63,115 bases of DNA from Rhodoferax sp. (GCF_028714215.1 NZ_JAQTMS010000027.1:1-63115), one strand, 5' to 3'; positions 16,521 to 25,776 are shown, counted from the first letter of the stretch. Program-made: numbers and translations. Notes: a model not told the origin generated them from the sequence alone.

Positions 16521-17534
16521 ATGACGACAGAGCGTGGCTTGACACGACGAGCCTGGGGTCAGCGCGCTGCTGCCCTGGCCGCCGGCGGGGTGTCCTGGCT
16601 GGCCTTCCCGGGGCGCGCTGCGGCACGGTCTCCGGTGCCCGAAGCGGCTCGCATCCTGGTGGGCTTCGGCGCGGGGGGCGCCATCGACGCGCTGGCCCGC
16701 ATCCTGGCCGAGCGCATTGCGCCCCAACTGGGCAAGGGGCACCACATCATTGTGGAAAACAAGGCCGGCGCCAACGGGCAGATTGCCGCACAGGCGCTGC
16801 TGAATGCGCCGGCCGACGGGGCCACCTACCTCATCGCCCCGCTCATCACGCCGGTGCTGTCGCAACTAGTGTTTCGCAAACCCGGCTATGACCCGGCGGT
16901 GGATTTCGTGCCAGTGGGGCTGGTGGCGCACTTCCAGTTCGCGCTGGCGGTACCGGCCTCGCACCCGGCGAGGAACCTGAGCGAATTTGTGGCCTGGCTC
17001 AAGGCCAACCCGACCAAGGCCAACTTCGGCAGCCCGGCCGCCGGCAGCCTGCCGCACTTCTTCGGGCTGCTGCTGGGCAAGGCTGCGGGTGTGGACATCG
17101 TGCATGTGGCCTACAAGGGCAGCCCGGGCTTGTTTACCGACCTGGTGGGCGGGCAGTTGACTTCGGCCATCGAAACCACGTCCGGGCTGGCACCCTTGCA
17201 CCGCGAGGGCAAGGTGCGCGTGCTGGCCACCTTCACCGACAAACGCACCCGCGAACTACCGGATGTGCAATCGGTGGCCGAGGCCGGTTTCCCGCAGGCC
17301 AAAGGCAGCGGCTGGTACAGCCTGTGGGCCCGCAAAGGCACACCGGCGGTGGCCGTGGACGCGTTCAACCGCGCGCTGAACTCGGCGCTTGCCGAGCCAG
17401 CCATCAAGGCCAAGCTCGATGAGTTGTCGCTGGAAGGCGATCCACGCACGCCCCAGCAGCTTGAGCAACTACGCCTGGCTGACATTGGCAAGTGGCGCCC
17501 GGTGATCGAGGCCTCGGGCTTCAAGGCGGACTAA
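16521..17534 (+). CDS. Bug (TctC-family) periplasmic solute-binding protein
   Basis: A 337-residue protein with a twin-arginine-like leader (LTRRAWGQRAAAL). Bug-family motifs follow: ILVGFGAGGAIDALARILAE, IIVENKAGANGQIAAQALL and the central FGSPAAGSLPHFFG. Bug proteins are abundant orphan binding proteins in Burkholderiales that capture carboxylates and other small anions, sometimes for TctAB transporters. No tctAB genes are present. The position between ssuF and a sulfatase suggests capture of an organosulfur compound or use as an extracytoplasmic sensor, which is an inference. ATG 16521 has CCGGAG at 16508-16513. Confidence 0.85.
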   Translation: MTTERGLTRRAWGQRAAALAAGGVSWLAFPGRAAARSPVPEAARILVGFGAGGAIDALARILAERIAPQLGKGHHIIVENKAGANGQIAAQALLNAPADGATYLIAPLITPVLSQLVFRKPGYDPAVDFVPVGLVAHFQFALAVPASHPARNLSEFVAWLKANPTKANFGSPAAGSLPHFFGLLLGKAAGVDIVHVAYKGSPGLFTDLVGGQLTSAIETTSGLAPLHREGKVRVLATFTDKRTRELPDVQSVAEAGFPQAKGSGWYSLWARKGTPAVAVDAFNRALNSALAEPAIKAKLDELSLEGDPRTPQQLEQLRLADIGKWRPVIEASGFKAD

Positions 17535-17543
17535 AGGCTTGCC

Positions 17544-18869
17544 ATGCGTCGTCAACCCAACATTGTCTTCATCCTGGCCGACGACCTCGGCTGGGCGGAT
17601 CTGGGCGTCTATGGCGCCACCGACTTTGCCACACCCCACCTGGACCGCCTGGCGGGCCAGGGGGTGCGGTTCACCCAGGCGTATGCCAATTCGGCCGTGT
17701 GCTCGGCCACGCGGATTGCCCTCATCACCGGACGCTACCAGTACCGCTTGCGTGCCGGGCTGGAAGAGCCCATCGTGCTGCGCGACACCGGCCTGGGCTT
17801 GCCACCCGAGCACCCGACCCTGCCGTCCCTGCTGAATGCGGGCGGGTATGACACGGCGCTGATCGGCAAATGGCATCTGGGTCTACCGCCCCAATACGGC
17901 CCGCGCCTGAGCGGCTACGACCACTTTTTCGGCAACCACCACGGGGCCATCGACTACTTCACGCACAAGCCCGGTGTGGGCGAGCACGTCAGGCCCGACC
18001 TGTGGGAGGGCGATGTACCCGTGGAGCGGGTGGGCTACTACACCCAGATCCTGGCGGACGAGGCCAGCGCCTATCTGCGCAAGCCCGAGCGGGCCAGCAA
18101 GCCGTTCTTTCTATCCCTGCATTTCACCGCACCCCACTGGCCGTGGGAAGGGCCGGGTGACGAAGCCGTTTCGCGCGAGATCAAGGACCTATTCCATTAC
18201 GACGGCGGCAACCTGCGCAAGTACGGTGAAATCGTGGAGGCACTGGACGGCGCCGTGGGCCAGGTGCTGGCGGCACTGGACGCATCCGGTCAGGCTGACA
18301 ACACCATCGTCATTTTCACCAGCGACAACGGCGGCGAGCGTTTTTCCAAGACCTGGCCCTTCACCGGCCAGAAGACCGAGCTGCTGGAGGGCGGGCTGCG
18401 CGTGCCCACGCTGCTGCGCTGGAGCGCGCGCATCCAGCCCCAGGTGCAGGAGCAGGTCACCATCACGTTTGACTGGCTGCCCACGCTGCTGGCCGCGGCG
18501 GGTCTGGCCGCCGACCCAGCCTACCCGAGCGACGGCGAAAACATCCTGCCGGTGCTGGAGGGCCAGGCACCCCAGCACCCCCGCACGCTGTTCTGGCGCT
18601 ACAAGGCCCAGGGCCAGCGTGCGGTGCGCGACGGGAACTGGAAGTACCTGAAGGTCAACGACAACGAGTTCCTGTTCGACGTGGTGGTCGACCAGCGCGA
18701 GCGCGCCAACCTGCGCCAGCGCCACCCCGAAGTGTTTGAGCGACTGCGCAGCCAGTGGGTCGCGTGGGACACCACCGTGCTGCCCATCACCGAGGACGTG
18801 CGCACGCACGGCATCACGCCCGACATCCAGGCCGATCACTATGTACCCCACAAGCTCCAGCGAGGTTGA
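17544..18869 (+). CDS. Type I sulfatase with CSATR active-site motif
   Basis: A 441-residue alkaline-phosphatase-superfamily sulfatase. NIVFILADDLGWADLG carries the two metal-binding Asp. The formylglycine site reads VCSATRIALITGRYQYRL, then GKWHLG and FTSDNGG with the other metal ligands. There is no signal peptide, so it is cytoplasmic as found. The usual core is C-x-P-S-R, and here the Pro is Ala and the Ser is Thr. Formylglycine formation may therefore depend on a maturase that tolerates Ala. It would release sulfate from an imported sulfate ester. It sits 9 bp after the Bug gene and 9 bp before metN, within the sulfur-acquisition block. Confidence 0.88.
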   Translation: MRRQPNIVFILADDLGWADLGVYGATDFATPHLDRLAGQGVRFTQAYANSAVCSATRIALITGRYQYRLRAGLEEPIVLRDTGLGLPPEHPTLPSLLNAGGYDTALIGKWHLGLPPQYGPRLSGYDHFFGNHHGAIDYFTHKPGVGEHVRPDLWEGDVPVERVGYYTQILADEASAYLRKPERASKPFFLSLHFTAPHWPWEGPGDEAVSREIKDLFHYDGGNLRKYGEIVEALDGAVGQVLAALDASGQADNTIVIFTSDNGGERFSKTWPFTGQKTELLEGGLRVPTLLRWSARIQPQVQEQVTITFDWLPTLLAAAGLAADPAYPSDGENILPVLEGQAPQHPRTLFWRYKAQGQRAVRDGNWKYLKVNDNEFLFDVVVDQRERANLRQRHPEVFERLRSQWVAWDTTVLPITEDVRTHGITPDIQADHYVPHKLQRG

Positions 18870-18878
18870 AACCACACC

Positions 18879-19931
18879 ATGATCCAACTCGAAGACATTC
18901 ACCTGCGCTACCCCAGCCCGCACGGGCCGGTGGACGCGCTGGGCGGCGTGGACCTGCACGTACCCGCCAGACAGGTGTTTGGCGTCATCGGGCGCAGCGG
19001 TGCGGGCAAGAGCTCGCTGATCCGCACCATCAACTTGCTGACCCGTCCAACGCAAGGCCGGGTGCGGGTCGATGGGCGAGACCTGACCGCGCTCTCCGCC
19101 GAAGCGCTGCGCACCGCACGCCACGGCATCGGCATGATCTTCCAGCACTTCAACCTGCTGGCCTCGCGCACCGTGTTCGAGAACGTGGCGCTGCCGCTGC
19201 AACTGGTGCACGAGCGCCCAGCGCTGATCAAGGCGCGCGTGGACGAGCTGCTGGACCTGGTCGGCCTGTCCGCGCAACGCGACCGCTACCCGGCGCAAAT
19301 CAGCGGCGGGCAAAAGCAGCGCGTCGGCATTGCCCGGGCACTGGCCAGCCGCCCCACGGTGCTGCTGTCGGACGAGGCCACCTCGGCGCTGGACCCTGAG
19401 ACCACGCGCTCCATCCTGGCGCTGCTGCGCCAGATCAACCGCGACTTCGGCCTGACCATCGTCCTCATCACCCACCAGATGCAGGTCATCAAGCAGGTGG
19501 CCGACCGGGTGGCGGTGATCGATGCCGGCCGCATCGTCGAGCAGGGCGCGGTGATCGATGTGTTCACGCAGCCGCAGCATGCCACGACACGCAGCCTGGT
19601 CGATGAAATCGTGCCGCAGGAGTTGCCGGCCAGCGTGATCGCCCGCATCCGCGCGCTGATGGCGATCAACACGGCGCGCGGCAATCCGCACGCCAGCCAG
19701 TTGCTGCGCCTGGCCTTTGCCGGCGATGGCTCCGACCAGCCGCTGCTGTCCGACGTGGTGCGCCGCTTTGGCCTGGACCTGAACATCGTGCACGGCCAGG
19801 TGGACGAGATCCAGGGCCAGCCCTTTGGCTCGCTGGCCGTGCATCTGCAAGGCGCCAGCGAGGGCCTGAGCGCCGCCGTGGCCCACCTGCGCGGCGCTGG
19901 CATCCACGTGCGGGAGGTGGCCCATGTTTGA
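18879..19931 (+). CDS. metN: Methionine-type ABC transporter ATPase MetN
   Basis: A 350-residue ABC ATPase. Walker A is GRSGAGKSS, the Q-loop segment is [17 protein letters not shown], the signature is [15 protein letters not shown], Walker B is [15 protein letters not shown] and the switch His is in [10 protein letters not shown]-terminal NIL domain from about residue 270 ([29 protein letters not shown]) is specific to MetN. In E. coli it binds methionine and shuts down transport. The reading frame overlaps metI by 8 bp. Adjacency to a sulfatase raises the possibility of a ligand other than methionine. Confidence 0.92.
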   Translation: MIQLEDIHLRYPSPHGPVDALGGVDLHVPARQVFGVIGRSGAGKSSLIRTINLLTRPTQGRVRVDGRDLTALSAEALRTARHGIGMIFQHFNLLASRTVFENVALPLQLVHERPALIKARVDELLDLVGLSAQRDRYPAQISGGQKQRVGIARALASRPTVLLSDEATSALDPETTRSILALLRQINRDFGLTIVLITHQMQVIKQVADRVAVIDAGRIVEQGAVIDVFTQPQHATTRSLVDEIVPQELPASVIARIRALMAINTARGNPHASQLLRLAFAGDGSDQPLLSDVVRRFGLDLNIVHGQVDEIQGQPFGSLAVHLQGASEGLSAAVAHLRGAGIHVREVAHV

Positions 19932-20589
19932 CAGCTTCACACCGCAACTGCTGGAACTGTTTGCCACCTCGTTGGGCGAGACGCTGCTGATGGTCGGCCT
20001 GTCGGGCGCCATCGGTGCGCTGCTGGGCCTGCCGCTGGGCGTCTACCTGCATCTGAGCAGCCGCGGCGGCGTGCTGGAACACCTGACCCTGAACCGCCTC
20101 GTCGGCACCACGGTGAACGCGGTGCGTTCGACGCCGTTCATCATTTTGCTGGTGGCCATCATTCCGTTCACGCGGCTGGTCACCGGATCAAGCATCGGCA
20201 CCGCCGCGGCGGTGGTGCCGCTGACGCTGGCGGCCGCGCCGTTCATCGCCCGCCTGATCGAGACCGCGTTGCGCGAGGTCGACCACGGTCTGGTGGAAGC
20301 GGCGCTGGCCATGGGTGCCAGCACGCGCCAGATCGTGTTCAAGGTGCTGCTGCCGGAGGCGCTGCCCGGCATCGTGGCGGCGCTGACCATCACGCTGGTC
20401 AGCCTGACCGGCTACTCGGCCATGGCCGGTGCCATTGGCGGCGGGGGCTTGGGTGACCTGGGCATCCGTTACGGCTACCAGCGCTTCCTGCCGGAGGTGA
20501 TGGCGGCCGTGGTGCTGGTGCTCATCGTCTTCGTGCAGGTGGTGCAAAGCGCGGGCGACGCGCTGGTGCGGCGCCTCAGCCACAAATAG
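19924..20589 (+). CDS. metI: Methionine-type ABC transporter permease MetI
   Basis: A 221-residue inner-membrane protein with five predicted helices. Diagnostic MetI motifs are [36 protein letters not shown], the coupling [34 protein letters not shown] loop region, and IRYGYQRF. It pairs with MetN and MetQ. Its start is inside the metN 3' end, so translation is coupled. Confidence 0.92.
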   Translation: MFDSFTPQLLELFATSLGETLLMVGLSGAIGALLGLPLGVYLHLSSRGGVLEHLTLNRLVGTTVNAVRSTPFIILLVAIIPFTRLVTGSSIGTAAAVVPLTLAAAPFIARLIETALREVDHGLVEAALAMGASTRQIVFKVLLPEALPGIVAALTITLVSLTGYSAMAGAIGGGGLGDLGIRYGYQRFLPEVMAAVVLVLIVFVQVVQSAGDALVRRLSHK

Positions 20590-20628
20590 TTTTTCTCCTC
20601 ACTTCATTTTTTTATTCAAGGAATTTTC

Positions 20629-21423
20629 ATGAACAAGCGTTTTGTTTTGCAATCTGCCACCGCCCTGTTGCTGGCCGCCGCCCTGTCGCCGCTGTTGGCA
20701 CAGGACAAACCAATCAAGGTCGGCGTCACAGCCGGGCCGCACGCGCAGATCTTCGAGCAGGTGAAAAAGCTGGCCGAGAAGGACGGGCTGAAGATCCAGA
20801 TTGTCGAGTTCAGCGACTACGTGCAGCCAAACGCGGCGCTGGCTACCGGCGACCTGGATGCCAACAGCTACCAGCACAAACCGTATCTGGACCAGCAGAT
20901 CAAGGACCGCGGCTACAAAATAGTCAACGTCGGCTACACCGTCAACTTTCCCATCGGCCTGTATTCCAAGAAAGTCAAAAGCCTGGCCGAGTTGAAAGAG
21001 GGGGCCAAGTTCGGCATCCCGAACGACCCGACCAATGGCGGGCGCGTGTTGCTGGTGCTGCAAGACAAGGGCCTGATCAAGCTGCGCCCCGAAGCGGGCC
21101 TGAAGGCGACACCCCTGGACGTGATCGACAACCCGAAAAAGCTCAAGTTCGTGGAACTGGACGCGGCGCAGTTGCCGCGCTCGCTTGATGACCTGGATGC
21201 CTCGGCCATCAACACCAACTACGCCTTGTCGGCCGGTTTGAGCCCGGCCAAGGATGCCATCGCCCAGGAGGCGGCCAAGAGTCCGTACGTGAACCTGATT
21301 GCGGTGCGTGAGCAGGACAAGGACAAGCCCTGGGTCGCCAAGCTGGTCAAGGCCTACCACTCGGAACAAATCCGCAAGTTCGTGCAGACCGAGTTCAAGG
21401 GCGCGGTGGTGACAGGGTTCTGA
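20629..21423 (+). CDS. metQ: Methionine-type periplasmic binding protein MetQ
   Basis: A 264-residue NlpA/MetQ-family protein. A Sec signal peptide ends around LSPLLAQD and lacks the lipobox Cys found in E. coli MetQ, so it is soluble in the periplasm. Motifs are IKVGVTAGPHAQIFEQVK, DYVQPNAALATGDLDANSYQH and FGIPNDPTNGGRVLL. It binds methionine or a related compound for MetNI. AAGGAA at 20618-20623 is its ribosome-binding site. Immediately after the stop codon the same frame continues into a remnant of an FMN monooxygenase. Confidence 0.92.
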   Translation: MNKRFVLQSATALLLAAALSPLLAQDKPIKVGVTAGPHAQIFEQVKKLAEKDGLKIQIVEFSDYVQPNAALATGDLDANSYQHKPYLDQQIKDRGYKIVNVGYTVNFPIGLYSKKVKSLAELKEGAKFGIPNDPTNGGRVLLVLQDKGLIKLRPEAGLKATPLDVIDNPKKLKFVELDAAQLPRSLDDLDASAINTNYALSAGLSPAKDAIAQEAAKSPYVNLIAVREQDKDKPWVAKLVKAYHSEQIRKFVQTEFKGAVVTGF

Positions 21424-21560
21424 GATGGTCCCGCCAGCGTGGACGAATTTGTTGACCTGGTGATCCCCGAGCTGCAGCGCCGCGGCCTGTTCCGTACCGA
21501 ATACGAAGGGAAGACCCTGCGCGAGAACCTGGCACTGGCCCGCCCGGAGAACCAGCACGC
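21424..21560 (+). pseudogene. C-terminal remnant of an NtaA/SnaA/DszA-type FMN monooxygenase
   Basis: Directly after the metQ stop, in the same frame, the DNA encodes [20 protein letters not shown], then [19 protein letters not shown]. This is the conserved C-terminal tail of NtaA/SnaA/DszA-like luciferase-family monooxygenases (a (L/V)D(D/E)FVDLV(I/V)PELQRRG(L/R)FR consensus). About 45 codons survive with no start region and no family stop codon. Such monooxygenases often accompany MetNIQ-like transporters, so a full gene probably once followed metQ and was deleted. Confidence 0.75.
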
Positions 21561-21614
21561 CGCGCGCCGTGGGGAGCGCAAGGCGGCCTTGATCGGTCGG
21601 GCAGCCTTGCACAC

Positions 21615-21656
21615 CAGCCCTCTGCAAGCCGCCGCATGGTGGCTTGCAGAGGGCTG
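21615..21656. terminator. Very stable 16-19 bp hairpin after the sulfur block
   Basis: The stem of 16 perfect pairs (21615-21630 with 21641-21656) extends by three more pairs including one G-U. This leaves a GCAT tetraloop. No T-run follows, so it may not be a classical terminator. It could protect the 3' end of the upstream transcript or form a cruciform. Confidence 0.55.
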
Positions 21657-21851
21657 TGGTGCGCGTGTCGGTGAGGTGGAGCACATGTGGCGGCTGGGGC
21701 TGGGCTGACTTTGAACCTTGTGTTCAGAAGTGGCGCACTCGGCTCTTTTGCAGCAACCGGCCGATCCGAGTCCATCGCATCAGTTGTTTTGAACACCATT
21801 GTCCGATTCAGAGCTGGCGGCAGGCCCGAAGCTCGTACATCTCGACTTTTT

Positions 21852-22736
21852 TCAACGACCCCGCATCTCAAGCAAAGCCCGAAGCGTCGCCTCCGTCGCC
21901 TCGTCGTCCGACCTCGCCCGATGCGCGATACCCAGCGCTCTTGACAGCGAAGGTTTCAACGGTCGCATGCTGATGCGACTATCCGGCGGCGGCGCGCCTG
22001 CCTCGTGCGGCAACAGCGCGGCGCCGTAGCCCGCTGCCACCAGACTCTTCATCGCGTCGTTGTAGTTCAACTCGATGCGCGCCTGCGGCCGCTCGCCAGC
22101 CGCGGCGAACCATTCGGCGGTCTGGCGCGAGAGCCGGGTGCCGCGGTCGTTGGCGATCAGAGGCCGGGCGGCGAGCCAGGCGGGCGTCACGTGCCGCGGC
22201 GGTTCCCAATGGGTCGGGATGAACGCCAGCACCGGATCCCGGCGCCAGGCCTGCACGCGAAGGCCGCGCAGCGCCGGCTGCGGTAGCGCCACAATGCCGA
22301 TGTCTAGGCTGCCGGCCGCCAGTCGGGCCAGGGCCTCCTCGCTGGTCACCACCGCGACCTGCACGTCGATCTCCGGATGCCGGGTGGCCAAAGTCTCCAG
22401 CGCCTGCGGCAGCAGATGCGCGAGCGCGCCGGTGGATGCGCCCAGTCGCACGCGGCCGCCGCGCGCGGCGATCTGGCGTTGCACAGTCTGCAGCAGATCG
22501 TCGGCTTCGGCCAGCAGCCGCCGAGCCTTGTCGATCAGCAAGCTGCCCGCCGCGGTCGCGGTGACTCCGGCCGGTGCGCGGTGTAGCAGGCGCGTCCCCA
22601 GGCGGGCTTCGAGCTGCGCCACGTGCAGCGTCACCGTGGGTGGTGCCAGGTGAAGTGCCTTGGCCGCCGCGGCGAACGAGCCGAGGTCGGCTACCGTCAG
22701 CAGCGTGCGCAGGCGATCGAGGTTAATTTCGCGCAT
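21852..22736 (-). CDS. LysR-family regulator divergent from argC
   Basis: A 294-residue LysR protein. The helix-turn-helix is LDRLRTLLTVADLGSFAAAA, then APPTVTLHVAQLEARLGTRLL. The effector domain runs from about residue 88. The ATG at 22736 gives the family N-terminus, although the frame stays open upstream. It is divergently arranged with the argC gene (22857) across 120 bp that contain a TTCAG-N5-CTGAA dyad, so argC is the likely target. The effector cannot be read from sequence. Confidence 0.85.
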   Translation of the reverse strand: MREINLDRLRTLLTVADLGSFAAAAKALHLAPPTVTLHVAQLEARLGTRLLHRAPAGVTATAAGSLLIDKARRLLAEADDLLQTVQRQIAARGGRVRLGASTGALAHLLPQALETLATRHPEIDVQVAVVTSEEALARLAAGSLDIGIVALPQPALRGLRVQAWRRDPVLAFIPTHWEPPRHVTPAWLAARPLIANDRGTRLSRQTAEWFAAAGERPQARIELNYNDAMKSLVAAGYGAALLPHEAGAPPPDSRISMRPLKPSLSRALGIAHRARSDDEATEATLRALLEMRGR

Positions 22737-22763
22737 GGTGCAACCTTGGTCGTCGAACAATGA

Positions 22764-22778
22764 TTCAGGATTTCTGAA
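22764..22778. promoter_or_regulatory. Candidate LysR operator between lysR and argC
   Basis: TTCAG and CTGAA form perfect 5-bp arms around GATTT in the divergent intergenic region. The form fits the interrupted dyads used by LysR proteins. Confidence 0.45.
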
Positions 22779-22856
22779 GACGTAGTTTATTAGATTCAAC
22801 TGGACTGGATTCGCCGGTCGATGCATCATGCGCGTCAAACTCAATCGGAGCGCTCA

Positions 22857-23819
22857 ATGACCCCTCTCGTTTTCATCGACGGTGACCAAGGCACCACCGG
22901 CCTTCAAGTGCGGCAATGGCTGGCGGGGCGTAACGACCTGCGCCTGCTGCAGTTGCCGTCCGAGCATCGCAAGAGCGCGGCCCATCGCGCCGATGCACTG
23001 AATGACTGCGACGTCGCACTGCTGTGCCTGCCGGACGACGCCGCGCGCGAGGCCGTCGCGCTGGTGCGCCGTCCCGGTGTGCGGGTGATCGACGCAAGCT
23101 CGGCCCATCGCACAACGCCCGGCTGGGTCTATGGCATGCCGGAGTTGGAGCCCGCAAGCGCAGAGCGCATCGCCACCGCCGAGCGCGTCAGCAATCCCGG
23201 CTGCTACCCCACAGGGGCGCTGGCATTGCTCAAGCCCTTGATTGACGAGGGCCTGGTGCCGGCCGACTATCCGCTGGTCATCCACGCTGTGTCGGGCTAT
23301 TCAGGACGGGGCCGAGCCGGGCTCGATGATCATGAAGGCGCCGGCGCTGCGAACGCGTTGCCGTTCCAGGTCTACGGCCTGGGTCTGAACCACAAGCACG
23401 TGCCTGAGATCCAGCAACATGCCGGGCTGGCGCATGCGCCGGTGTTCGTGCCGGCGTATGGCCACTATCGACAAGGGATCGTGTTGACGATGGCGCTGCA
23501 TCTGCGCCTGCTGCCCGCTGGCGTGACGGCTGCGCGCCTGCACGCCGCGCTTCAGACGCGCTACGCAGGGCAAGCTTTCATCGAGGTGCAACCGCTTGCC
23601 GAGGACGTCGATGCGCTGCGGCTCGACCCCCAGGCGTTGAACGGCAGTAACCAATTGCGACTGGCGGTGTTTGCGCAGGAGCGCACGGGCCAGGTGCTGT
23701 TGGCCGCGGTGTTCGACAACCTGGGGAAGGGCGCCGCAGGAGCCGCGGTGCAAAACCTCGCCCTGATGCTCGGGTTGGCAGCGGGACCGCGTTTGGAGCC
23801 CGTCGTGCTGGCTGCATGA
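22857..23819 (+). CDS. argC: N-acetyl-gamma-glutamyl-phosphate reductase, type 2
   Basis: A 320-residue protein with the N-terminal nucleotide loop [12 protein letters not shown], typical of the short type 2 ArgC. The catalytic Cys is in [14 protein letters not shown]. Further motifs are [10 protein letters not shown], the conserved [10 protein letters not shown] and [12 protein letters not shown]. It reduces N-acetylglutamyl phosphate to the semialdehyde in arginine synthesis. The start at 22857 has CGGAG at 22846-22850. Control by a divergent LysR gene and the absence of other arg genes suggest it may be a second or specialised copy. Confidence 0.9.
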   Translation: MTPLVFIDGDQGTTGLQVRQWLAGRNDLRLLQLPSEHRKSAAHRADALNDCDVALLCLPDDAAREAVALVRRPGVRVIDASSAHRTTPGWVYGMPELEPASAERIATAERVSNPGCYPTGALALLKPLIDEGLVPADYPLVIHAVSGYSGRGRAGLDDHEGAGAANALPFQVYGLGLNHKHVPEIQQHAGLAHAPVFVPAYGHYRQGIVLTMALHLRLLPAGVTAARLHAALQTRYAGQAFIEVQPLAEDVDALRLDPQALNGSNQLRLAVFAQERTGQVLLAAVFDNLGKGAAGAAVQNLALMLGLAAGPRLEPVVLAA

Positions 23820-23941
23820 TCGAGAGCGGCCGCGGACGTGCCCACTTGCCGGCTGTCGACGGCATCAAAGCGGACATCCGCGACTGGCAGCGTGTGGCCC
23901 AAAGCTATGCCCGTCAACCAACAATCCCTCCCTCAGCGCCA

Positions 23942-24268
23942 TCACGCGGCGCTCAATGCGGTTGAAATGTCGGTTGTTTGGGTGGGGCGCACCACGCGTG
24001 CAACTTCCTGTCCGTCACGCAGTAGCACCAGCGTAGGCCAGAGCTTGACGCGAAAGCTCCGCCCAAGAGCGTGACCGGGCCCGTCTTCAACTTTGATGTG
24101 ACGCCACTGCGCATGTTGTGACAGCGCTTCAACAAGCGCGGGTTGGGCCGCACGACAATGGCCGCACCAGCTCGTGCCGAATTCGAGCAGCGTCAAGCCT
24201 GGCAGGGCGTCAACTTCGGAGCGCGCCGGGGCTTCGATTTCGCTGAGGTAGGGTTTGGATGAACGCAT
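23942..24268 (-). CDS. Thioredoxin-family protein
   Basis: A 108-residue thioredoxin fold with active site FGTSWCGHCRAAQPAL. It has the cis-Pro region VKLWPTLVLLRDGQEV, where the usual TPT is WPT. No signal peptide is visible, so it is cytoplasmic. WCGHC is closer to protein disulfide isomerase-like redoxins than to WCGPC thioredoxin. It is convergent with argC and divergent from the DD-carboxypeptidase. The ATG at 24268 is chosen over an in-frame start 10 codons upstream because the family begins there. Confidence 0.85.
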   Translation of the reverse strand: MRSSKPYLSEIEAPARSEVDALPGLTLLEFGTSWCGHCRAAQPALVEALSQHAQWRHIKVEDGPGHALGRSFRVKLWPTLVLLRDGQEVARVVRPTQTTDISTALSAA

Positions 24269-24337
24269 GTCCGGATTGTGTCTCACCAGAAAGGTCAACG
24301 CCGATCTACGACAATCAACTCTCTACCCAAAAACGCC

Positions 24338-25585
24338 ATGCAAACCAAGACTCTCTCCATCCTCCCTCTCCTGCTCGCAATTGCCGCGGGCGCCCTGGTT
24401 CCTGACTCGGCGGCCTTCGCGGCCAAACACCACGCCACTACCAAACCCGCGGCTCACAAGAAGGCCGCGCCCGCCGTGAACGCCCTGCCGCCGTTGGCTG
24501 CTCAGACCACCTTGGCAGGCAACCCGCCGGCGCTGCCAGCCAAGGCATGGCTGCTGATGGACTTCGACTCCGGCGAGGTGCTTGCCTCGGCCAACGCTGA
24601 CGAACCCTTGCCGCCGGCTTCGCTGACCAAGATGATGACCAGCTACCTGATCGAGCAGGCGCTGCGCACGGCCAAGCTCAAGCAAACCGACCTGGTCTCG
24701 GTCAGTCAGAACGCCTGGTGCCGAGGGTCGAGCACCGAGTCGTGCATGTATCTGCCGCTGAACAGCCAGGCCACGGTGATAGACATCCTGCGAGGCATCA
24801 TCATCCAGTCGGGCAACGACGCGTCCAAGGCGATTGCCGAGCACATGGCCAGCTCCGAAGAGGGCTTTGCCAAGCTGATGAATGCCGAAGCCCAGCGCCT
24901 TGGAATGACGCACACGCATTTCGTGAACGCCACGGGCCTGCCCGACCCGGCGCACAACTCGTCTGCGCGCGACCTCGCCATCCTGGCGCGCGCAATCATC
25001 CATGACAGCGTTGACTACTACCCGATCTACGCGGAACGCGAGTTCAAGTACAACGGTATCAAGCAAGGCAACCGTAACGCCTTGCTCTACACCGATCCCA
25101 CCGTGGACGGACTGAAGACGGGCCACACCGAAGCGGCCGGCTACTGCCTGGTCACCTCATCCAAGCGCAACGACATGCGCCTGATCACGGTCATCCTCAA
25201 CACCCACAGCGCTCAGGCGCGTGCCGACGAGACCCGAGCGCTGCTCGGTTGGGGCTTTAGCAACTTCGAGAAGGCCACCCCGATTCAACCGAACACCGTG
25301 GTCACGACGGCCAAGGTCAGCTTCGGCAAGGTCGATACGGTCGCCGCGGGCCTGGGCGCGCCGTGGATGCTGACCGTGCCGCGCGGCCAGCAAGTGCAGA
25401 CAACGGTGGAGCTCAAGCCGGGCCTGGAGGCGCCGGTGACCAAGGGTTCTGTGATCGGCAAGGTGGTCGCAACCTCGAACGGTAAGCCAATAGGCGAAGC
25501 CCCGCTCGTCGCTCAGGCCGATGTGGAACGCGCGGGCCTGCTGCTGCGCACCTGGCAACACATCGCCAAGTTGTTCGGAAAGTGA
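24338..25585 (+). CDS. dacC: D-alanyl-D-alanine carboxypeptidase (PBP5/6 type)
   Basis: A 415-residue serine peptidase. A signal peptide (about 1-29) and a basic Lys/His/Ala-rich linker precede the penicillin-binding domain. Catalytic motifs are SLTK (SxxK), SGN (SxN) and KTG in VDGLKTGHTEAAGYC. The C-terminal PBP5-type beta domain ends with a short amphipathic anchor (LLLRTWQHIAKLFGK). It trims the terminal D-Ala of peptidoglycan stem peptides in the periplasm. Which of dacA, dacC or dacD it equals cannot be decided from sequence alone. Confidence 0.92.
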   Translation: MQTKTLSILPLLLAIAAGALVPDSAAFAAKHHATTKPAAHKKAAPAVNALPPLAAQTTLAGNPPALPAKAWLLMDFDSGEVLASANADEPLPPASLTKMMTSYLIEQALRTAKLKQTDLVSVSQNAWCRGSSTESCMYLPLNSQATVIDILRGIIIQSGNDASKAIAEHMASSEEGFAKLMNAEAQRLGMTHTHFVNATGLPDPAHNSSARDLAILARAIIHDSVDYYPIYAEREFKYNGIKQGNRNALLYTDPTVDGLKTGHTEAAGYCLVTSSKRNDMRLITVILNTHSAQARADETRALLGWGFSNFEKATPIQPNTVVTTAKVSFGKVDTVAAGLGAPWMLTVPRGQQVQTTVELKPGLEAPVTKGSVIGKVVATSNGKPIGEAPLVAQADVERAGLLLRTWQHIAKLFGK

Positions 25586-25676
25586 ACGCTGGCAGGCCAG
25601 CGCCTGCCATTCCAGCGATCGCACATAGCGGGCCGGCATGCGGATGCGTTCATCTGTCGAGCTGCTTATATTTGTT

Positions 25677-25719
25677 GGCAATTAGAAACCTACAAAACAG
25701 TAGTTCCAGTTTCAACAAG
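25677..25719 (+). promoter_or_regulatory. Shared sulfur-locus upstream motif, copy 2
   Basis: TTGG, 20 bp, then AGTAGTTCCAGTTTCAA (from 25699), about 60-80 bp before metY. The spacing and core match the copies before sbp (9554) and the cys operon (42099). It probably belongs to one activator regulon. Confidence 0.6.
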
Positions 25720-25776
25720 TCACTCCCAGAATCGCGTTCTTCGCACTTTTGCGTTGCATTCATTCTGGAGTTGCCC

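Noticed and set aside
25586..25776. SAM riboswitch before metY
   Set aside because: No SAM-I or SAM-II consensus could be seen. Only a short hairpin next to the dacC stop and the shared sulfur motif were found.
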